From NCBI GenBank assembly GCA_018240025.1, contig JAFEGM010000074.1, forward strand, positions 43,811 to 104,791: a DNA stretch of 60,981 bases. The letters are read 5' to 3'. Under the pieces are notes generated by a model that made no database searches, was not told the origin of the DNA, and saw nothing but the letters and a program-made list of their open reading frames with translations. Shown here piece after piece: positions 16,672-25,288 of this stretch. This stretch comes from Verrucomicrobiota bacterium (lineage in GTDB: Bacteria; Verrucomicrobiota; Verrucomicrobiia; Chthoniobacterales; SZAS-18). The position numbers were made by a program, and so were the translations under genes. Position 1 is the stretch's first letter. Each line of letters begins with the position of its first letter.

Positions 16672-17840
16672 TCCGTGCCGAGCACCTGTTCGGCCGGGAA
16701 CTGTTCGAGGAGCGCCTTCGGCTCCGCGCGCAGATCCTGTAATTCGCGATCGTAGTACACGCGGACGATGTAGCCGGCGTACTCGCGCTTTTCTCCTCCC
16801 GCCGCGGCCGTATCGGCAAACTCGGGGACTGGTGGCTCGTTGGACGGAACGCCCTTCGGCCCGCGCTTGGGACGCGCCTTCGGCGGCGTCGGCACCGGGG
16901 CGGCCGTGACCTTCGGGCGGAAATAAACCGCCTCCAGCACCTGCGAAGTCGCTTCGTCCCAGGCATTCGGATTGGTCAGCCATTCGGAGGCCGTTTCCGC
17001 ATTGGTCAGCGTCACCGTCCGTCCGTCCACCAAGTCGTAGAAGTAGGCCTGGATGGCCACTTTGTTCGAGTCGACGTAGCGCCCGGGTCGGGTCTTGAGC
17101 GTGATCTTGAGGCTGAGGCGCTTCTCGGCCGTCGGATCCTGGATCTCGGCCAGACTGACATCCACGATGCCGACCTTCGTCTCCCGCTCGGGATTGGCCG
17201 CGTTGGCCCCGGTGGGGTCGGTCTCGCGCTTCTCGCGCACCGACGGCGGCGGTCCGGCAATGCCGGTGCGGAGCTTGATCTCGGCCAGCTGGAAGGCGGG
17301 ACCGGCCGCTTCGCCCATGTCGTAGATGCGCTGCCACTGCTCGATGGCCCGTTCGAGCTGGCTCATCTGCTCGTAGCAGGTGGCGATCTCCGCGATGATG
17401 TCGGCATTGTTCGGCTCGCTGACCTGGGCTTCGCGCAGACGGGCCAGGGCATTGCGCATGTCGCCGCGAATGCGCAGCTGCCGCGCCTGGCCGAGGAGGT
17501 CGCGCGGATTGACCTGCGGCCGCGGTGGCGGGGTGGCCGCGAAGGCCGGGGCAGGCGCGGGCACCAAGGTGATCTGCGGCAGCGTCGCCGTGGCTGGCGG
17601 GGTGCTGGCGGCCTTGGCCGACGTTCCCGGCGGCGGCGTGAGGGCCGCAAACGGCGGGGGCTCGGTCTCGCGGGCCAGCAGGGCCGGCAACTCCGCCGGG
17701 CGCGGACGACTGGAGCCGGCCGCCAGATGCCAGCCGAGTGCCACCACCTGGGCCATGCCGAGCGCCCCGAGCAGGCAGGCGGCGATCAGAAAGGTACGCC
17801 CGCTGCGCGTTTGCGGGAGAAGAGTGGGCGACGGAGACAT
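16668..17840 (-). CDS. Membrane-anchored TPR protein of unknown function
   Basis: A 390-residue protein, start ATG at 17840 (MSPSPTLLPQTR); an upstream in-frame ATG at 17897 would run into the tRNA gene. Residues about 14-40 are a transmembrane anchor (FLIAACLLGALGMAQVVALGW). A Pro/Ala-rich linker follows, then one or two TPR-like helical pairs at about 117-190 (ARQLRIRGDMRNALARLREAQ, NADIIAEIATCYEQMSQLERAIEQWQRIY). A C-terminal beta-rich domain (VGIVDVSLAEIQ…YVDSNKVAIQAYFYDL) is probably periplasmic. No catalytic motif is seen. Verrucomicrobial genomes carry similar proteins, but I know of no assigned role. Confidence 0.72.
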   Translation of the reverse strand: MSPSPTLLPQTRSGRTFLIAACLLGALGMAQVVALGWHLAAGSSRPRPAELPALLARETEPPPFAALTPPPGTSAKAASTPPATATLPQITLVPAPAPAFAATPPPRPQVNPRDLLGQARQLRIRGDMRNALARLREAQVSEPNNADIIAEIATCYEQMSQLERAIEQWQRIYDMGEAAGPAFQLAEIKLRTGIAGPPPSVREKRETDPTGANAANPERETKVGIVDVSLAEIQDPTAEKRLSLKITLKTRPGRYVDSNKVAIQAYFYDLVDGRTVTLTNAETASEWLTNPNAWDEATSQVLEAVYFRPKVTAAPVPTPPKARPKRGPKGVPSNEPPVPEFADTAAAGGEKREYAGYIVRVYYDRELQDLRAEPKALLEQFPAEQVLGTE

Positions 17841-17885
17841 CCGCAGCGAAGGAAGCAGCTCGTACGCCAACAGCGAGGGCGAAGA

Positions 17886-17960
17886 TGGCGACCCCAACGG
17901 GAATCGAACCCGTGCTGCAGCCTTGAGAGGGCTGTGACCTAACCGCTAGTCGATGGGGCC
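17886..17960 (-). tRNA. tRNA-Glu (anticodon CTC)
   Basis: The complete cloverleaf reads on the minus strand from 17960. The acceptor 5' GGCCCCA pairs with TGGGGTC. The anticodon stem CAGCC/GGCTG encloses loop CTCTCAA with anticodon CTC, which decodes GAG. The T-arm contains GGTTCGATTCC. The 3' CCA is encoded at 17888-17886. No integrase or attachment duplication is seen beside it. Confidence 0.95.
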
Positions 17961-18053
17961 ATCAATGCGGGTGGGAAGCTGCCTTGGAAACCGGCGAATG
18001 CAAGGGAAAGATGCGCCGGTTGCCGGCGGGCGCGAAGTGCGTTTCCTGCCGCC

Positions 18054-19004
18054 ATGCCCGCCGACGCTCCCGTTCCCCGCGTGACGGTGGCCATTCCCAC
18101 GTACAATCGCGCCGCCATCCTGCGCCAGACGCTGGCCACGCTGGCCCGACAGGATTTCCCGCCCGCCGAGTGGGAATTGCTGGTGATCGACAACGCCTCC
18201 ACCGACGACACGCCCGCCGCCGTGGCCGAGTTCGCCGGTTCCGTGCCGCCGCCGCGCTACCTCCGGGAGCCGGCGCAGGGGCTCAATCACGCGCGTAACC
18301 GGGCCATCGCCGAGGCCCGGGGCGAGGTGCTCATTTTCGGCGACGACGACATCCTCGTCCGTCCCGACTGGGTCCGGCAGATGAGCGCGCCGCTCCTGGC
18401 CGACCTCACCGCGCGCCGCCTGGGGGCGCTCGGCGGCGAGGTCATCCCGGTCTTTCCGGAGGGGATGCCGGAGTATGTGCGCACCTGGCATCGCCCCCTC
18501 CGCTTCCGGGCCGATCTCGGGCCGGTGGGGGATCGCTCGTCGCCCATGGGTGCGAATCTGGCCTTTCGCCGCGCCGTCTTCGCCGAGCACGGACTCTTCC
18601 GCACCGACCTCGACCGCAAGGGCGGCTCGCTTCTCTCGGGCGGCGACAGCGAGATGATCGCGCGTCTCCGCCGCGCCGGCCTGGAAATCTGGTTCGCCCC
18701 GGCGGCCGAGGTCCAGCACCAGATGCCCGCCACGCGGACCGCCTTTCGCTACGTGGCCCGCCACGCCTTCGACAACGGCCGCTCCGCCGTCCTGGAGCGC
18801 GGCCAGCATTCCCCCGCCTTCCTGGCCAGTCGCTTCCTCGCCAACCTCCTCAAGCTGATCGCCCAGGCCCTCCTCGCGTTGCTCAGCGCGCTGACCTTTC
18901 AGCGCAATGCCTGCCTCCGGGCCGCCGTCCGGGCCATCCGCGCGGCGGGTTATCTCTACCAAATCGCGCGGCTGGTGGTCGGATCGGATGCTGCAGCGCG
19001 TTAG
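18054..19004 (+). CDS. Glycosyltransferase family 2
   Basis: A 316-residue GT-A fold transferase. The N-terminus VTVAIPTYNRAAILRQTLATLARQ, then LLVIDNASTDDTP, GLNHARNRAIAEARGEVLIF and the metal-binding GDDD at 96-99 are typical. A later GANLAFRR and GGDSEMIARLRRAG (the ED-like acceptor-site motif) complete the domain. The C-terminal 60 residues include a hydrophobic pair of helices that may hold it at the membrane. The sugar and acceptor are unknown. It stands alone, convergent with the GxxExxY gene. Confidence 0.87.
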   Translation: MPADAPVPRVTVAIPTYNRAAILRQTLATLARQDFPPAEWELLVIDNASTDDTPAAVAEFAGSVPPPRYLREPAQGLNHARNRAIAEARGEVLIFGDDDILVRPDWVRQMSAPLLADLTARRLGALGGEVIPVFPEGMPEYVRTWHRPLRFRADLGPVGDRSSPMGANLAFRRAVFAEHGLFRTDLDRKGGSLLSGGDSEMIARLRRAGLEIWFAPAAEVQHQMPATRTAFRYVARHAFDNGRSAVLERGQHSPAFLASRFLANLLKLIAQALLALLSALTFQRNACLRAAVRAIRAAGYLYQIARLVVGSDAAAR

Positions 19005-19056
19005 GGGGAATCGGGAAAAGTCCACAGATTCATGGGATCGACGCAGATTAGAGTGG

Positions 19057-19455
19057 CTAAGGCTGGTCGGTCCAAATCACCCGCCGATACTGGAGGGATC
19101 GGGTTCCGAAATTCAGCAGCAGCCCGCGCTCGAAGCCGAGACAGCGCAGATAGTTGAGCACTTGTGCCAGTTCGACGTTCCCAAGCGAGGGCAGAGCCTT
19201 GCATTCCACCAACAGTGATCCGTAGCAGACAAAGTCCGCCCGAAAGCGGGCCTGGAGGGTTTTCTGTTTGTAGCGCAGTGGAAGGTGTTTTTCGCGTTCG
19301 AGGGGAATCCCACGGAGTTCACATTCAATCTGCAAGGATTCCTGATAGACCGACTCGAGAAAGCCGGCCCGCAGCTCTCGATGAACCTCCATCGCGGCTC
19401 CTATCACGGCGTAAGTTTGCTCATCTGTTTGAATCTGGTCAGGCACGTAAAGCAT
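19057..19455 (-). CDS. GxxExxY family protein
   Basis: A 132-residue protein of the GxxExxY family (PF13366), named for its motif, here GFLESVYQESL. The conserved AVIGAAMEVHRELRAGFLESVY start, LPLRYKQKTLQARFRADFVCYGSLLVECKA and LAQVLNYLRCLGFERGLLLNFG all fit. The D…E-x-K arrangement (RADFV, LLVECK) suggests a PD-(D/E)XK nuclease-like fold. The ATG at 19455 gives MLYVPDQIQTDEQTYAVIG; an earlier in-frame start at 19527 would add 24 residues that look non-native. The gene is AT-richer than its surroundings, consistent with acquisition. The function of the family is unknown. Confidence 0.85.
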   Translation of the reverse strand: MLYVPDQIQTDEQTYAVIGAAMEVHRELRAGFLESVYQESLQIECELRGIPLEREKHLPLRYKQKTLQARFRADFVCYGSLLVECKALPSLGNVELAQVLNYLRCLGFERGLLLNFGTRSLQYRRVIWTDQP

Positions 19456-19574
19456 ATTTACATGATAGCTATCGCAAACCGTCCTCCAAGTAATAATCTG
19501 CGTATAATCCGTCGAATCTGCGGACACTCTGCCCGTTGGTTTTTTCCTTCCGGCACGCTAGCCTCCGCCCCGCC

Positions 19575-20723
19575 ATGTCGAATCCCGCCTCGCTCTTCAA
19601 CCGGAAGAACCCGTTCCCCGGCAAGTTGACCGTCAACCGCTCGCTCTGTGCCGACGGGGTCGGCAAGGACACGCGCCATTACGAGATCGACCTGCAGGGC
19701 TCGGGGCTGGCGTACGAGGTGGGCGACTCCCTCGGCATCTTTCCGCAGAATGACCCGGCGCTGGTCGACGAGATTCTGCAGCGCCTGCAGCTCTCGGGCG
19801 ACGAAGCGGTCACGACGGCCGATGGCGGCACGGCCTCGCTCCGGCACACGCTGACGCACCTCTGCCAGATCACGGCCACGGACAAAAAGATGGTCGAGGC
19901 GATCGGCGCGCGCGCCAACGACCCTGAGCTGAAGGCCATGGCGGCCGAGCCCGAGCGCAAGGAGGCACTGAACGCCTTCATCGAGGAGCGCGAGTTCATC
20001 GACCTCCTGCTCGACTACCCGGACGTCGGGTTCAGCGCGGTCGAGCTCGTGCCGCTGCTGCGCAAGCTGCAGCCGCGGCTTTACTCCATCGCCTCCAGCC
20101 AGAAGGCGCATCCGGATTCGGTCCACCTCTGCGTCGCTACGGTACTTTACGAACAGCGCGACCGGCAGCGCAAAGGCGTCTGCTCCACCTTCCTCGCCCA
20201 GCGTTCCGAAGTCGGAGCCACGCCGCTGCCGCTCTTCGTCCATACGGCCAAGCATTTCCGCCTGCCGGAGGATCCGAGCACGCCGATCATCATGGTCGGT
20301 CCGGGCACCGGGATCGCGCCCTTCCGGGCCTTCCTCCAGGAACGCAAGATCACCGGCGCGCGGGGGCAGAACTGGCTTTTCTTCGGCTCGCAGGGCCGGC
20401 AGGTCGACTTCCTCTACGGCCCCGAGCTGGAGCAGTTCCAGCACGAGGGCACGCTGCATCGATTCGACACCGCCTTTTCCCGCGAGCAGAAGGAGAAGAT
20501 CTACGTTCAGCACCGCCTGCTGGAGCAGGGAGCCGAGGTCTGGAAGTGGCTGGAACTCGGGGCCTACTTCTACGTCTGCGGCGATGCCAAGCGCATGGCC
20601 AAGGACGTGGACGATGCCTTGGTCAAGATCGCCGAGGTCCACGGCGGCAAGAGCCACGAGGACGCGGCCGCCTTCGTGCAGAACTTGCGGGCGACGAAGC
20701 GGTATCGGCGCGACGTGTACTGA
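19575..20723 (+). CDS. CysJ-like NADPH-dependent flavoprotein reductase lacking the flavodoxin domain
   Basis: A 382-residue reductase with the FAD and NADPH modules of sulfite reductase alpha subunit or P450 reductase. The FAD-binding RLYSIASSQ is near residue 175, GVCSTFLAQ follows, then NADPH-site MVGPGTGIAPFRAFLQER, FFGSQGRQVDFLY and the C-terminal YVCGDAKRMAKDVDDAL. It ends in the expected aromatic residue (RRDVY). The N-terminal FMN/flavodoxin module of CysJ is missing; the protein begins at the connecting domain. It probably passes electrons from NADPH to a separate partner such as a sulfite reductase, which is not encoded here. Confidence 0.88.
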   Translation: MSNPASLFNRKNPFPGKLTVNRSLCADGVGKDTRHYEIDLQGSGLAYEVGDSLGIFPQNDPALVDEILQRLQLSGDEAVTTADGGTASLRHTLTHLCQITATDKKMVEAIGARANDPELKAMAAEPERKEALNAFIEEREFIDLLLDYPDVGFSAVELVPLLRKLQPRLYSIASSQKAHPDSVHLCVATVLYEQRDRQRKGVCSTFLAQRSEVGATPLPLFVHTAKHFRLPEDPSTPIIMVGPGTGIAPFRAFLQERKITGARGQNWLFFGSQGRQVDFLYGPELEQFQHEGTLHRFDTAFSREQKEKIYVQHRLLEQGAEVWKWLELGAYFYVCGDAKRMAKDVDDALVKIAEVHGGKSHEDAAAFVQNLRATKRYRRDVY

Positions 20724-20773
20724 GACGCTTGGATAGCCCGGCCTTCCGGCCAGCGAAGTCGGGAAGGCGCCGA

Positions 20774-21115
20774 CTACCTCATCTCGCCCATCGCCCGGCA
20801 GCTTTCCGCGCAGTCGCGGCAGGCCTGCACACACTCCTCCATGCCGCCGACCGCTTCGCAGCTCTGGGCGCAGGCGGAGCAGATCTCCGCGCACTCGCGG
20901 CAGATGTGGGTGTGATGCGCCGAACCGCGCAGCATGAAGTCCGCACTCACCTGACAGATCTGGGCGCAGTCCATCATCAAGCGCACGTCTACGCTTTCCA
21001 GGTGCTTCCCGCCGGCATTGAGGCAATGCTCGAAGAACGATTCGAGGCAGGTCCGATGGCATTCCTGGCAGTGCTCGATGCACTCGTCCAAATGAGAGGT
21101 TGGCTCGCTGGTCAT
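20774..21115 (-). CDS. Cys-rich four-helix-bundle copper-binding protein (DUF326/Csp-like)
   Basis: A 113-residue protein with 16 cysteines arranged as CxxC and CxxxC pairs along helices (DECIEHCQECHRTC, MDCAQIC, HICRECAEICSACAQSC, EECVQACRDCAESC). This is the pattern of cytosolic Csp3 copper-storage proteins, which bind many Cu(I) ions inside a four-helix bundle. The ATG at 21115 (MTSEPTSHLDECIEHC) is chosen over one 21 codons upstream, whose extra residues are Gly/Pro/Ala-rich. No Tat or Sec signal is present, so a cytosolic location is likely. No copper ATPase or regulator is adjacent. Confidence 0.85.
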   Translation of the reverse strand: MTSEPTSHLDECIEHCQECHRTCLESFFEHCLNAGGKHLESVDVRLMMDCAQICQVSADFMLRGSAHHTHICRECAEICSACAQSCEAVGGMEECVQACRDCAESCRAMGEMR

Positions 21116-21222
21116 GCCGACGATTCGCGGGCGCGCGAAGGTCGGAGCGCCTGCTGAGCCGCCACTCGGGGCGCCCACTGAGCTCGCGGGAGTCTGCGGA
21201 GGACCAAGCGGACGACCCGCCC

Positions 21223-22626
21223 TCAGCCGCCCGGTTGGGCGGGCGGCGGCTCCGGGGCCGCGGCCGCTTCAGGTTTTCCGCGCCAGACAGGCACGTTCAG
21301 CTTGAGCGTGGCGGGCGGAGCGACGGCCGGCAGAGGGACGGTCGCGATCGCCTGCGGAGCCGCCCGCACCGATCCGGCCACGGGCGCCAGCACGTCCTGC
21401 CGCACCGGCAGCCGGAGGTCGTCTTCGTAGTGGATCAGGCTGACGAACCGGCCCAGCGTTTCGAAGTTCCGGAGCAAGTCCACGGCCGGCGCGTCGGCGT
21501 CGAACAGGCCGGGCTCGCCGAGCGCCTCGGCGCGCGAAATTCGCTGGCCCGTGGCCGGATGCGAGTCGAACCAGCCGGTATCTGAATCCGCCAGTTCACG
21601 CTCGATCTCGGCCCGCTCCCGAGCCCCGAGCACGTTGGCCTGCTGCACGATGGCCAAGGGCAGGTTCGACGGCAGCTGCAGCCGCCCCTCCCAAAGCCTC
21701 TCCGCCTCCCGGTAGGCCCGGACCGCGCCAGCCTCCAACTCGACCAGACGGCGGGACGACGCGCCAAACCCGGCGCTGCCCGCCACGGCGACTTCCGCCC
21801 GGTCCGCATCGAACTCCATTTGCCGCAGCAGGAAGCCGCCGGCCGCCAGCCCGAGGTGGAGCAGGCAGTTGAGCAGCAGCCGGGTCAGTCCCACGGCACC
21901 GCGAGCCCAAAGGGTGAGGAAGATGACGCCGAAAGATTCGCTCTCCGACTGCTCCTCCAGCCACTCGTCCCAGACATCGCGACGGTGTACGGCGTCGACG
22001 AACCAGTGGATGATCCGGCGGATCAGATAGCTTAGGCGCATCGCTCCACCCTGTCGGAAATGGCCGAACTCGTGCGCGGTCACTCCCGCCAGTTGTCGCA
22101 TCGACAATCCCGCCACCAGCGGAAGACCGAGATTCAAGAAAAGAGCCCCTCCGCGCAGTTCGGCCGAGGCATTGACCCGGCAATCGAGCCGGATCTCCCG
22201 CGGCGCGGGGGCTCCGAGCAGCCGGCTGATCCGCTGGACGAACGCGACGAAGAGCGGCTCGTCCCGGGCCTGAACGGTCAGCGGCTGCTGGCGCCGTGGG
22301 CGCGGCGCGAAGACCGGCTTCAGCAGGGCAAACAGGACCGAGAATCCTGCCACCAGCGGCACACAGGCCAGCAGCAGCATGACCCAGGCGAAGCGCCCTG
22401 CAGGCCCCAGGGAAGCGATGCGCACAAAATAATCCTGCGCGTAGACGTACAGGCCCCAGCCGACCAGACCTGCGAAGGCTGCATAGACGAGCGGGAGCAG
22501 CAGCACGACCATCGTGCCGACCAGCAGGCCGGCCTGATAGCCCCGGGTGGGTTTGGGCCGCGGGAGCCGCCGGCCTTCCTCGAAGAGCCGATGCAGCGGC
22601 TCGGGCAGGACGACCTCCGAGCTCAT
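21223..22626 (-). CDS. M48 family zinc metallopeptidase, integral membrane
   Basis: A 467-residue membrane protease. Two N-terminal transmembrane segments (about 33-66 and 80-104) precede the active-site helix AGVTAHEFGHFRQGG, with HEFGH at 185-189 (zinc His pair and catalytic Glu). A third hydrophobic stretch lies near 265-285. MEFDADRAEVAVAG supplies the third ligand Glu. DSHPATGQRISRAEAL is the conserved late M48 segment. The C-terminus is Pro/Ala-rich. HtpX-like roles in membrane-protein quality control are possible. The ATG at 22626 overlaps the ridA-like stop (ATGA), so the genes are coupled. Confidence 0.87.
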   Translation of the reverse strand: MSSEVVLPEPLHRLFEEGRRLPRPKPTRGYQAGLLVGTMVVLLLPLVYAAFAGLVGWGLYVYAQDYFVRIASLGPAGRFAWVMLLLACVPLVAGFSVLFALLKPVFAPRPRRQQPLTVQARDEPLFVAFVQRISRLLGAPAPREIRLDCRVNASAELRGGALFLNLGLPLVAGLSMRQLAGVTAHEFGHFRQGGAMRLSYLIRRIIHWFVDAVHRRDVWDEWLEEQSESESFGVIFLTLWARGAVGLTRLLLNCLLHLGLAAGGFLLRQMEFDADRAEVAVAGSAGFGASSRRLVELEAGAVRAYREAERLWEGRLQLPSNLPLAIVQQANVLGARERAEIERELADSDTGWFDSHPATGQRISRAEALGEPGLFDADAPAVDLLRNFETLGRFVSLIHYEDDLRLPVRQDVLAPVAGSVRAAPQAIATVPLPAVAPPATLKLNVPVWRGKPEAAAAPEPPPAQPGG

Positions 22627-23057
22627 GGAACGGTGGCGATGATCTTCACTTCGAAGTGGATGGGCGCATCGCCGCCCTGCGGCAGCGCCGAGATCTCGCA
22701 GGTCGTGCGGCAGGGCTGCTGCGGCCCCGGCGGGAAAAACTCCGCGTAAACCCGGCTGTAGGTCGCCCAGTCGCGCTGCAGGTGGGTCAGGAAGACGGTC
22801 ACATCGACGATGCACTCCCAGCTGGAACCGGCCGCTTCGAGCACGCTGCGCACGTTGGCGAAGCAGGAACGCATCTCAGCTTCGATGTCGTGATCGAGCG
22901 GCTGGCCGTCGTCCGAGTAGGTCGTACCCGGAATCCGCTTCGTGCCTCGCTGGCGGGGGCCGACCCCCGAAAGAAAGAGCAGATTCCCGACCCGGCGGGC
23001 GTGCGGATAGGGGCCCACCGGTTCGGCGGCTGTGGAAGAGTCTATACGGGAAGACAT
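22623..23057 (-). CDS. RidA family (YjgF/YER057c/UK114) protein
   Basis: A 144-residue protein of the RidA superfamily, whose founding members hydrolyse reactive enamine/imine intermediates. The fold is recognisable by AEPVGPYPHARRVGNLLFLSGVGP, MRSCFANVRSVLEAAGSSWECIVDVTVFLTHL and YAEFFPPGPQQPCRTTCEISALP. The Arg of PCRTTCE corresponds to the substrate-carboxylate Arg of active members. It resembles the 2-aminomuconate deaminase-like subgroup, although no such catabolic genes are nearby. The ATG at 23057 is chosen (MSSRIDSSTAAEPVGPY). It is coupled to the downstream M48 peptidase gene. Confidence 0.85.
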   Translation of the reverse strand: MSSRIDSSTAAEPVGPYPHARRVGNLLFLSGVGPRQRGTKRIPGTTYSDDGQPLDHDIEAEMRSCFANVRSVLEAAGSSWECIVDVTVFLTHLQRDWATYSRVYAEFFPPGPQQPCRTTCEISALPQGGDAPIHFEVKIIATVP

Positions 23058-23140
23058 GGCGGAAAGAGAGCTCGTCCAACAGCATTTGTGACCGAGAAGT
23101 TGTTCGTTGTCAGAGCGGCAGAATTTGCTGAGATCGCGCG

Positions 23141-23785
23141 ATGCCGACAAATCTGTTTTTTGGGTGCTGCCTGGCGGCGGCGATCGTGGCCAACGCCTCG
23201 GGACAGGCGTTCCAGAACTTGGACTTCGAAGCCACGCTGCTGCCGCCCTCCACCCCAGCCGGCCTAGTCGATCCAGCCCTCGCCTTTCCCGGCTGGACGG
23301 TCACGAACGGAAACGGCGTTCCCTTTGGTCCGGCGGTCCTGTTCAACACGTATACCCTTGGCACTCCCGCCCAGGTGCTGCGCGGGCCGGGCTATACCGC
23401 CGCGGACACTTCCTACTCGGCGGAGATTCTGTATAGCAGCTTGGACGGGCGCACGGCCGCCTTCTCGCAGACCGGCTTGGTGCCGATGGGTTCGCGCTCC
23501 CTGTTTTTTTCCAGCAGCCCCTTCAGCACGGGCCGTTCGGTGTCCCTCGGCGGGACGACCCTCACGCTCATCTCACTGGGAGGAGATCGCTACGGCGCCG
23601 ACATCACGCCGTTCGCAGGGCAGGTGCTTGAGCTCCGCTTCGCGCGCGACCAACCCGTGGGACGCTTCCAGTTCGACGATATCGTTTTCTCCCCACAGAT
23701 CGTCCCCGAACCGAGCACGATCGCCGGCCTCGCGCTCGGTCTGGGCGTCGGCCTGCTGCGGTGGCGGTGGCGGAGGATGGCTTAG
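23141..23785 (+). CDS. PEP-CTERM sorting-domain protein
   Basis: A 214-residue exported protein: short signal peptide (LFFGCCLAAAIVANASGQ), a beta-sandwich-like body beginning FQNLDFEA, and a C-terminal VPEPSTIAG-hydrophobic-RWRWRRMA tail that fits PEP-CTERM. The N-terminal FQNLDFE…LVDPALAFPGWTV pattern is common in PEP-CTERM proteins with a jelly-roll body. It is divergent from the ridA-like gene at 23057. No catalytic motif is seen. Confidence 0.85.
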   Translation: MPTNLFFGCCLAAAIVANASGQAFQNLDFEATLLPPSTPAGLVDPALAFPGWTVTNGNGVPFGPAVLFNTYTLGTPAQVLRGPGYTAADTSYSAEILYSSLDGRTAAFSQTGLVPMGSRSLFFSSSPFSTGRSVSLGGTTLTLISLGGDRYGADITPFAGQVLELRFARDQPVGRFQFDDIVFSPQIVPEPSTIAGLALGLGVGLLRWRWRRMA

Positions 23786-23864
23786 CCCCCACTGCCGGCG
23801 TCAGACACAGGTTGACACACCCCGAGGTTGTCGGAACGGCAAGTCGGCCGAGCAGCGGAACTGC

Positions 23865-24140
23865 ATGCAGCCGCCACCTGCTCCGTTCCCCCTGGCCGAG
23901 ACCGAATCCGTCCTCATTCTGGTCGAGGGGAATGCGGTCACCCACCGCTCCTGGAACCTCAATCTCACGCATTTCGAATTCGTGCGCCGCCGCACCGGCC
24001 AGCTGCCGGCTGGCGCCTGGGTGGGCACGGTGCACAAGGCCGACGGACAGGTGCAGGCCATCAACTCCAAGACGTTCTACGGGAATCAGCTACCGGCCCC
24101 GGACCACGTGCAGGCGATCGTGCGGCAAACCTTTTGCTGA
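23865..24140 (+). CDS. Small protein of unknown function
   Basis: I do not recognise this 91-residue protein. From the ATG at 23865 it reads MQPPPAPFPLAETESVLILVEGNAV…, with balanced composition (Trp, His, Phe and Tyr present), unlike the Arg/Pro/Ala-rich shadow frames around it. Motif-like patches are HRSWNLNLTHFEFVRRRTG and VHKADGQVQAINSKTFYG. No signal peptide, membrane segment or Cys pair is present. It lies in the gap between the PEP-CTERM and beta-helix genes on the same strand. Confidence 0.6.
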   Translation: MQPPPAPFPLAETESVLILVEGNAVTHRSWNLNLTHFEFVRRRTGQLPAGAWVGTVHKADGQVQAINSKTFYGNQLPAPDHVQAIVRQTFC

Positions 24141-24191
24141 GGGACCCTCCTATGACACGGAGATTTGAACTTCGCGCGCCGAGAAGACGTA

Positions 24192-25253
24192 ATGCCCCAA
24201 GTCCAACCCTTCTCCGTGTATTTCAAGAACTTCCTCCGCTCCTCCTCCGCGCTACTCCTTCTAACCCTCTCGCCGCTGGCGGCCCTCGGCCAGGGCGGCC
24301 TCATTCCTTCCGGCCCCCCGGCGGGAACGATGAAGACGCTCGATCAGATCGAGTCGCGCATCCCCATTTCGACCGCGCCCTTCAACATCACCCAGTCGGG
24401 CAGCTACTACCTGACCGCCAATCTCGCCGTCACTTCGGGGAATGCCATCAGCATCAGCGTGGAAAACGTCACGCTCGATCTCAACGGCTACACCATCAGC
24501 TCGACGGCCAATCCGGCCAGCGGCAATGCTGTCCACATCTCGGGCTCCATCCGCAACCTGACGGTCCGCAACGGCCACATCCGCGGCGGCACGACCGGGA
24601 GCGGGGCCAGCTACGTGCAGGTGGGATTCCTGGGCGGGGTGTATGCCGTGAACGTGCCGAACAATGTGCGGGTCAGCGACATCTCGGTCTCGGGCGTGGG
24701 CCAGTATGGCATCGACTTCACGACCGACTCCTCGGTCGTAGTGGAGCGCTGCACCGTCGAGACCTGCGCGGTCCGGGGGATCGTGGCCAACGTCGTGACC
24801 AACTGCACGGTGCGGAACAGCGGTCTTGCGGGCATCAGTGGCGTCGTCGTGCAGGGCTGCCGGGGCATCAGCTCGGGCGCCGGCAACGGCATCACCGCCG
24901 AAGTGGCCAGCAACTCGAGCGGCCAATCCGTCAGCGCCGCAGGGCTTTTCGCCTCCGACACGGCCACGAATTGCACCGGCGTCAGCACCAGCGGGATCGG
25001 GCTGCAGACCGACACCGCCCTCAACTGCACGGGCACCAGCACGTCTGGGACGGGCCTCTCCGCGGGCCAGGCGCAGAACTGCACCGCCATCAGCTCGACC
25101 GGAACTCAGGCCCTGCTGGTCAACGGCACGGCCCAGAATTGCCGGGCCGTGCGCAACGGCGGCGTCGCCATCAACGCCGGCATCGCGGTGGCCTGCACGG
25201 TCAGCGGCAGCGGCACGGTCACGGCGCCGCAGAAGTTCCTGGGCACACCGTGA
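24192..25253 (+). CDS. Secreted right-handed parallel beta-helix protein
   Basis: A 353-residue exported protein, start ATG at 24192, with signal peptide (FLRSSSALLLLTLSPLAALG). The first domain is RIPISTAPFNITQSGSYYLTANLAV…GNAISISVENVTLDLNGYTI, a form common in planctomycete and verrucomicrobial beta-helix proteins. The rest is a ladder of short coils (VVERCTVETC, NVVTNCTVRNSG, TATNCTGVSTSG, DTALNCTGTSTSG, GQAQNCTAISSTG), each with an NCT-like Asn-Cys step. These stacked Asn and Cys residues fit a parallel beta-helix. It converges on the giant gene, with 35 bp between stops. No catalytic residues are evident. Confidence 0.8.
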   Translation: MPQVQPFSVYFKNFLRSSSALLLLTLSPLAALGQGGLIPSGPPAGTMKTLDQIESRIPISTAPFNITQSGSYYLTANLAVTSGNAISISVENVTLDLNGYTISSTANPASGNAVHISGSIRNLTVRNGHIRGGTTGSGASYVQVGFLGGVYAVNVPNNVRVSDISVSGVGQYGIDFTTDSSVVVERCTVETCAVRGIVANVVTNCTVRNSGLAGISGVVVQGCRGISSGAGNGITAEVASNSSGQSVSAAGLFASDTATNCTGVSTSGIGLQTDTALNCTGTSTSGTGLSAGQAQNCTAISSTGTQALLVNGTAQNCRAVRNGGVAINAGIAVACTVSGSGTVTAPQKFLGTP

Positions 25254-25288
25254 GCACGGGACGCTGAACCGGTCAGGCGCCGGCCCGC

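Noticed and set aside
17886..17960. tRNA-Glu as an integration site
   Set aside because: No integrase, no repeat of the tRNA 3' end and no change in gene style on either side.
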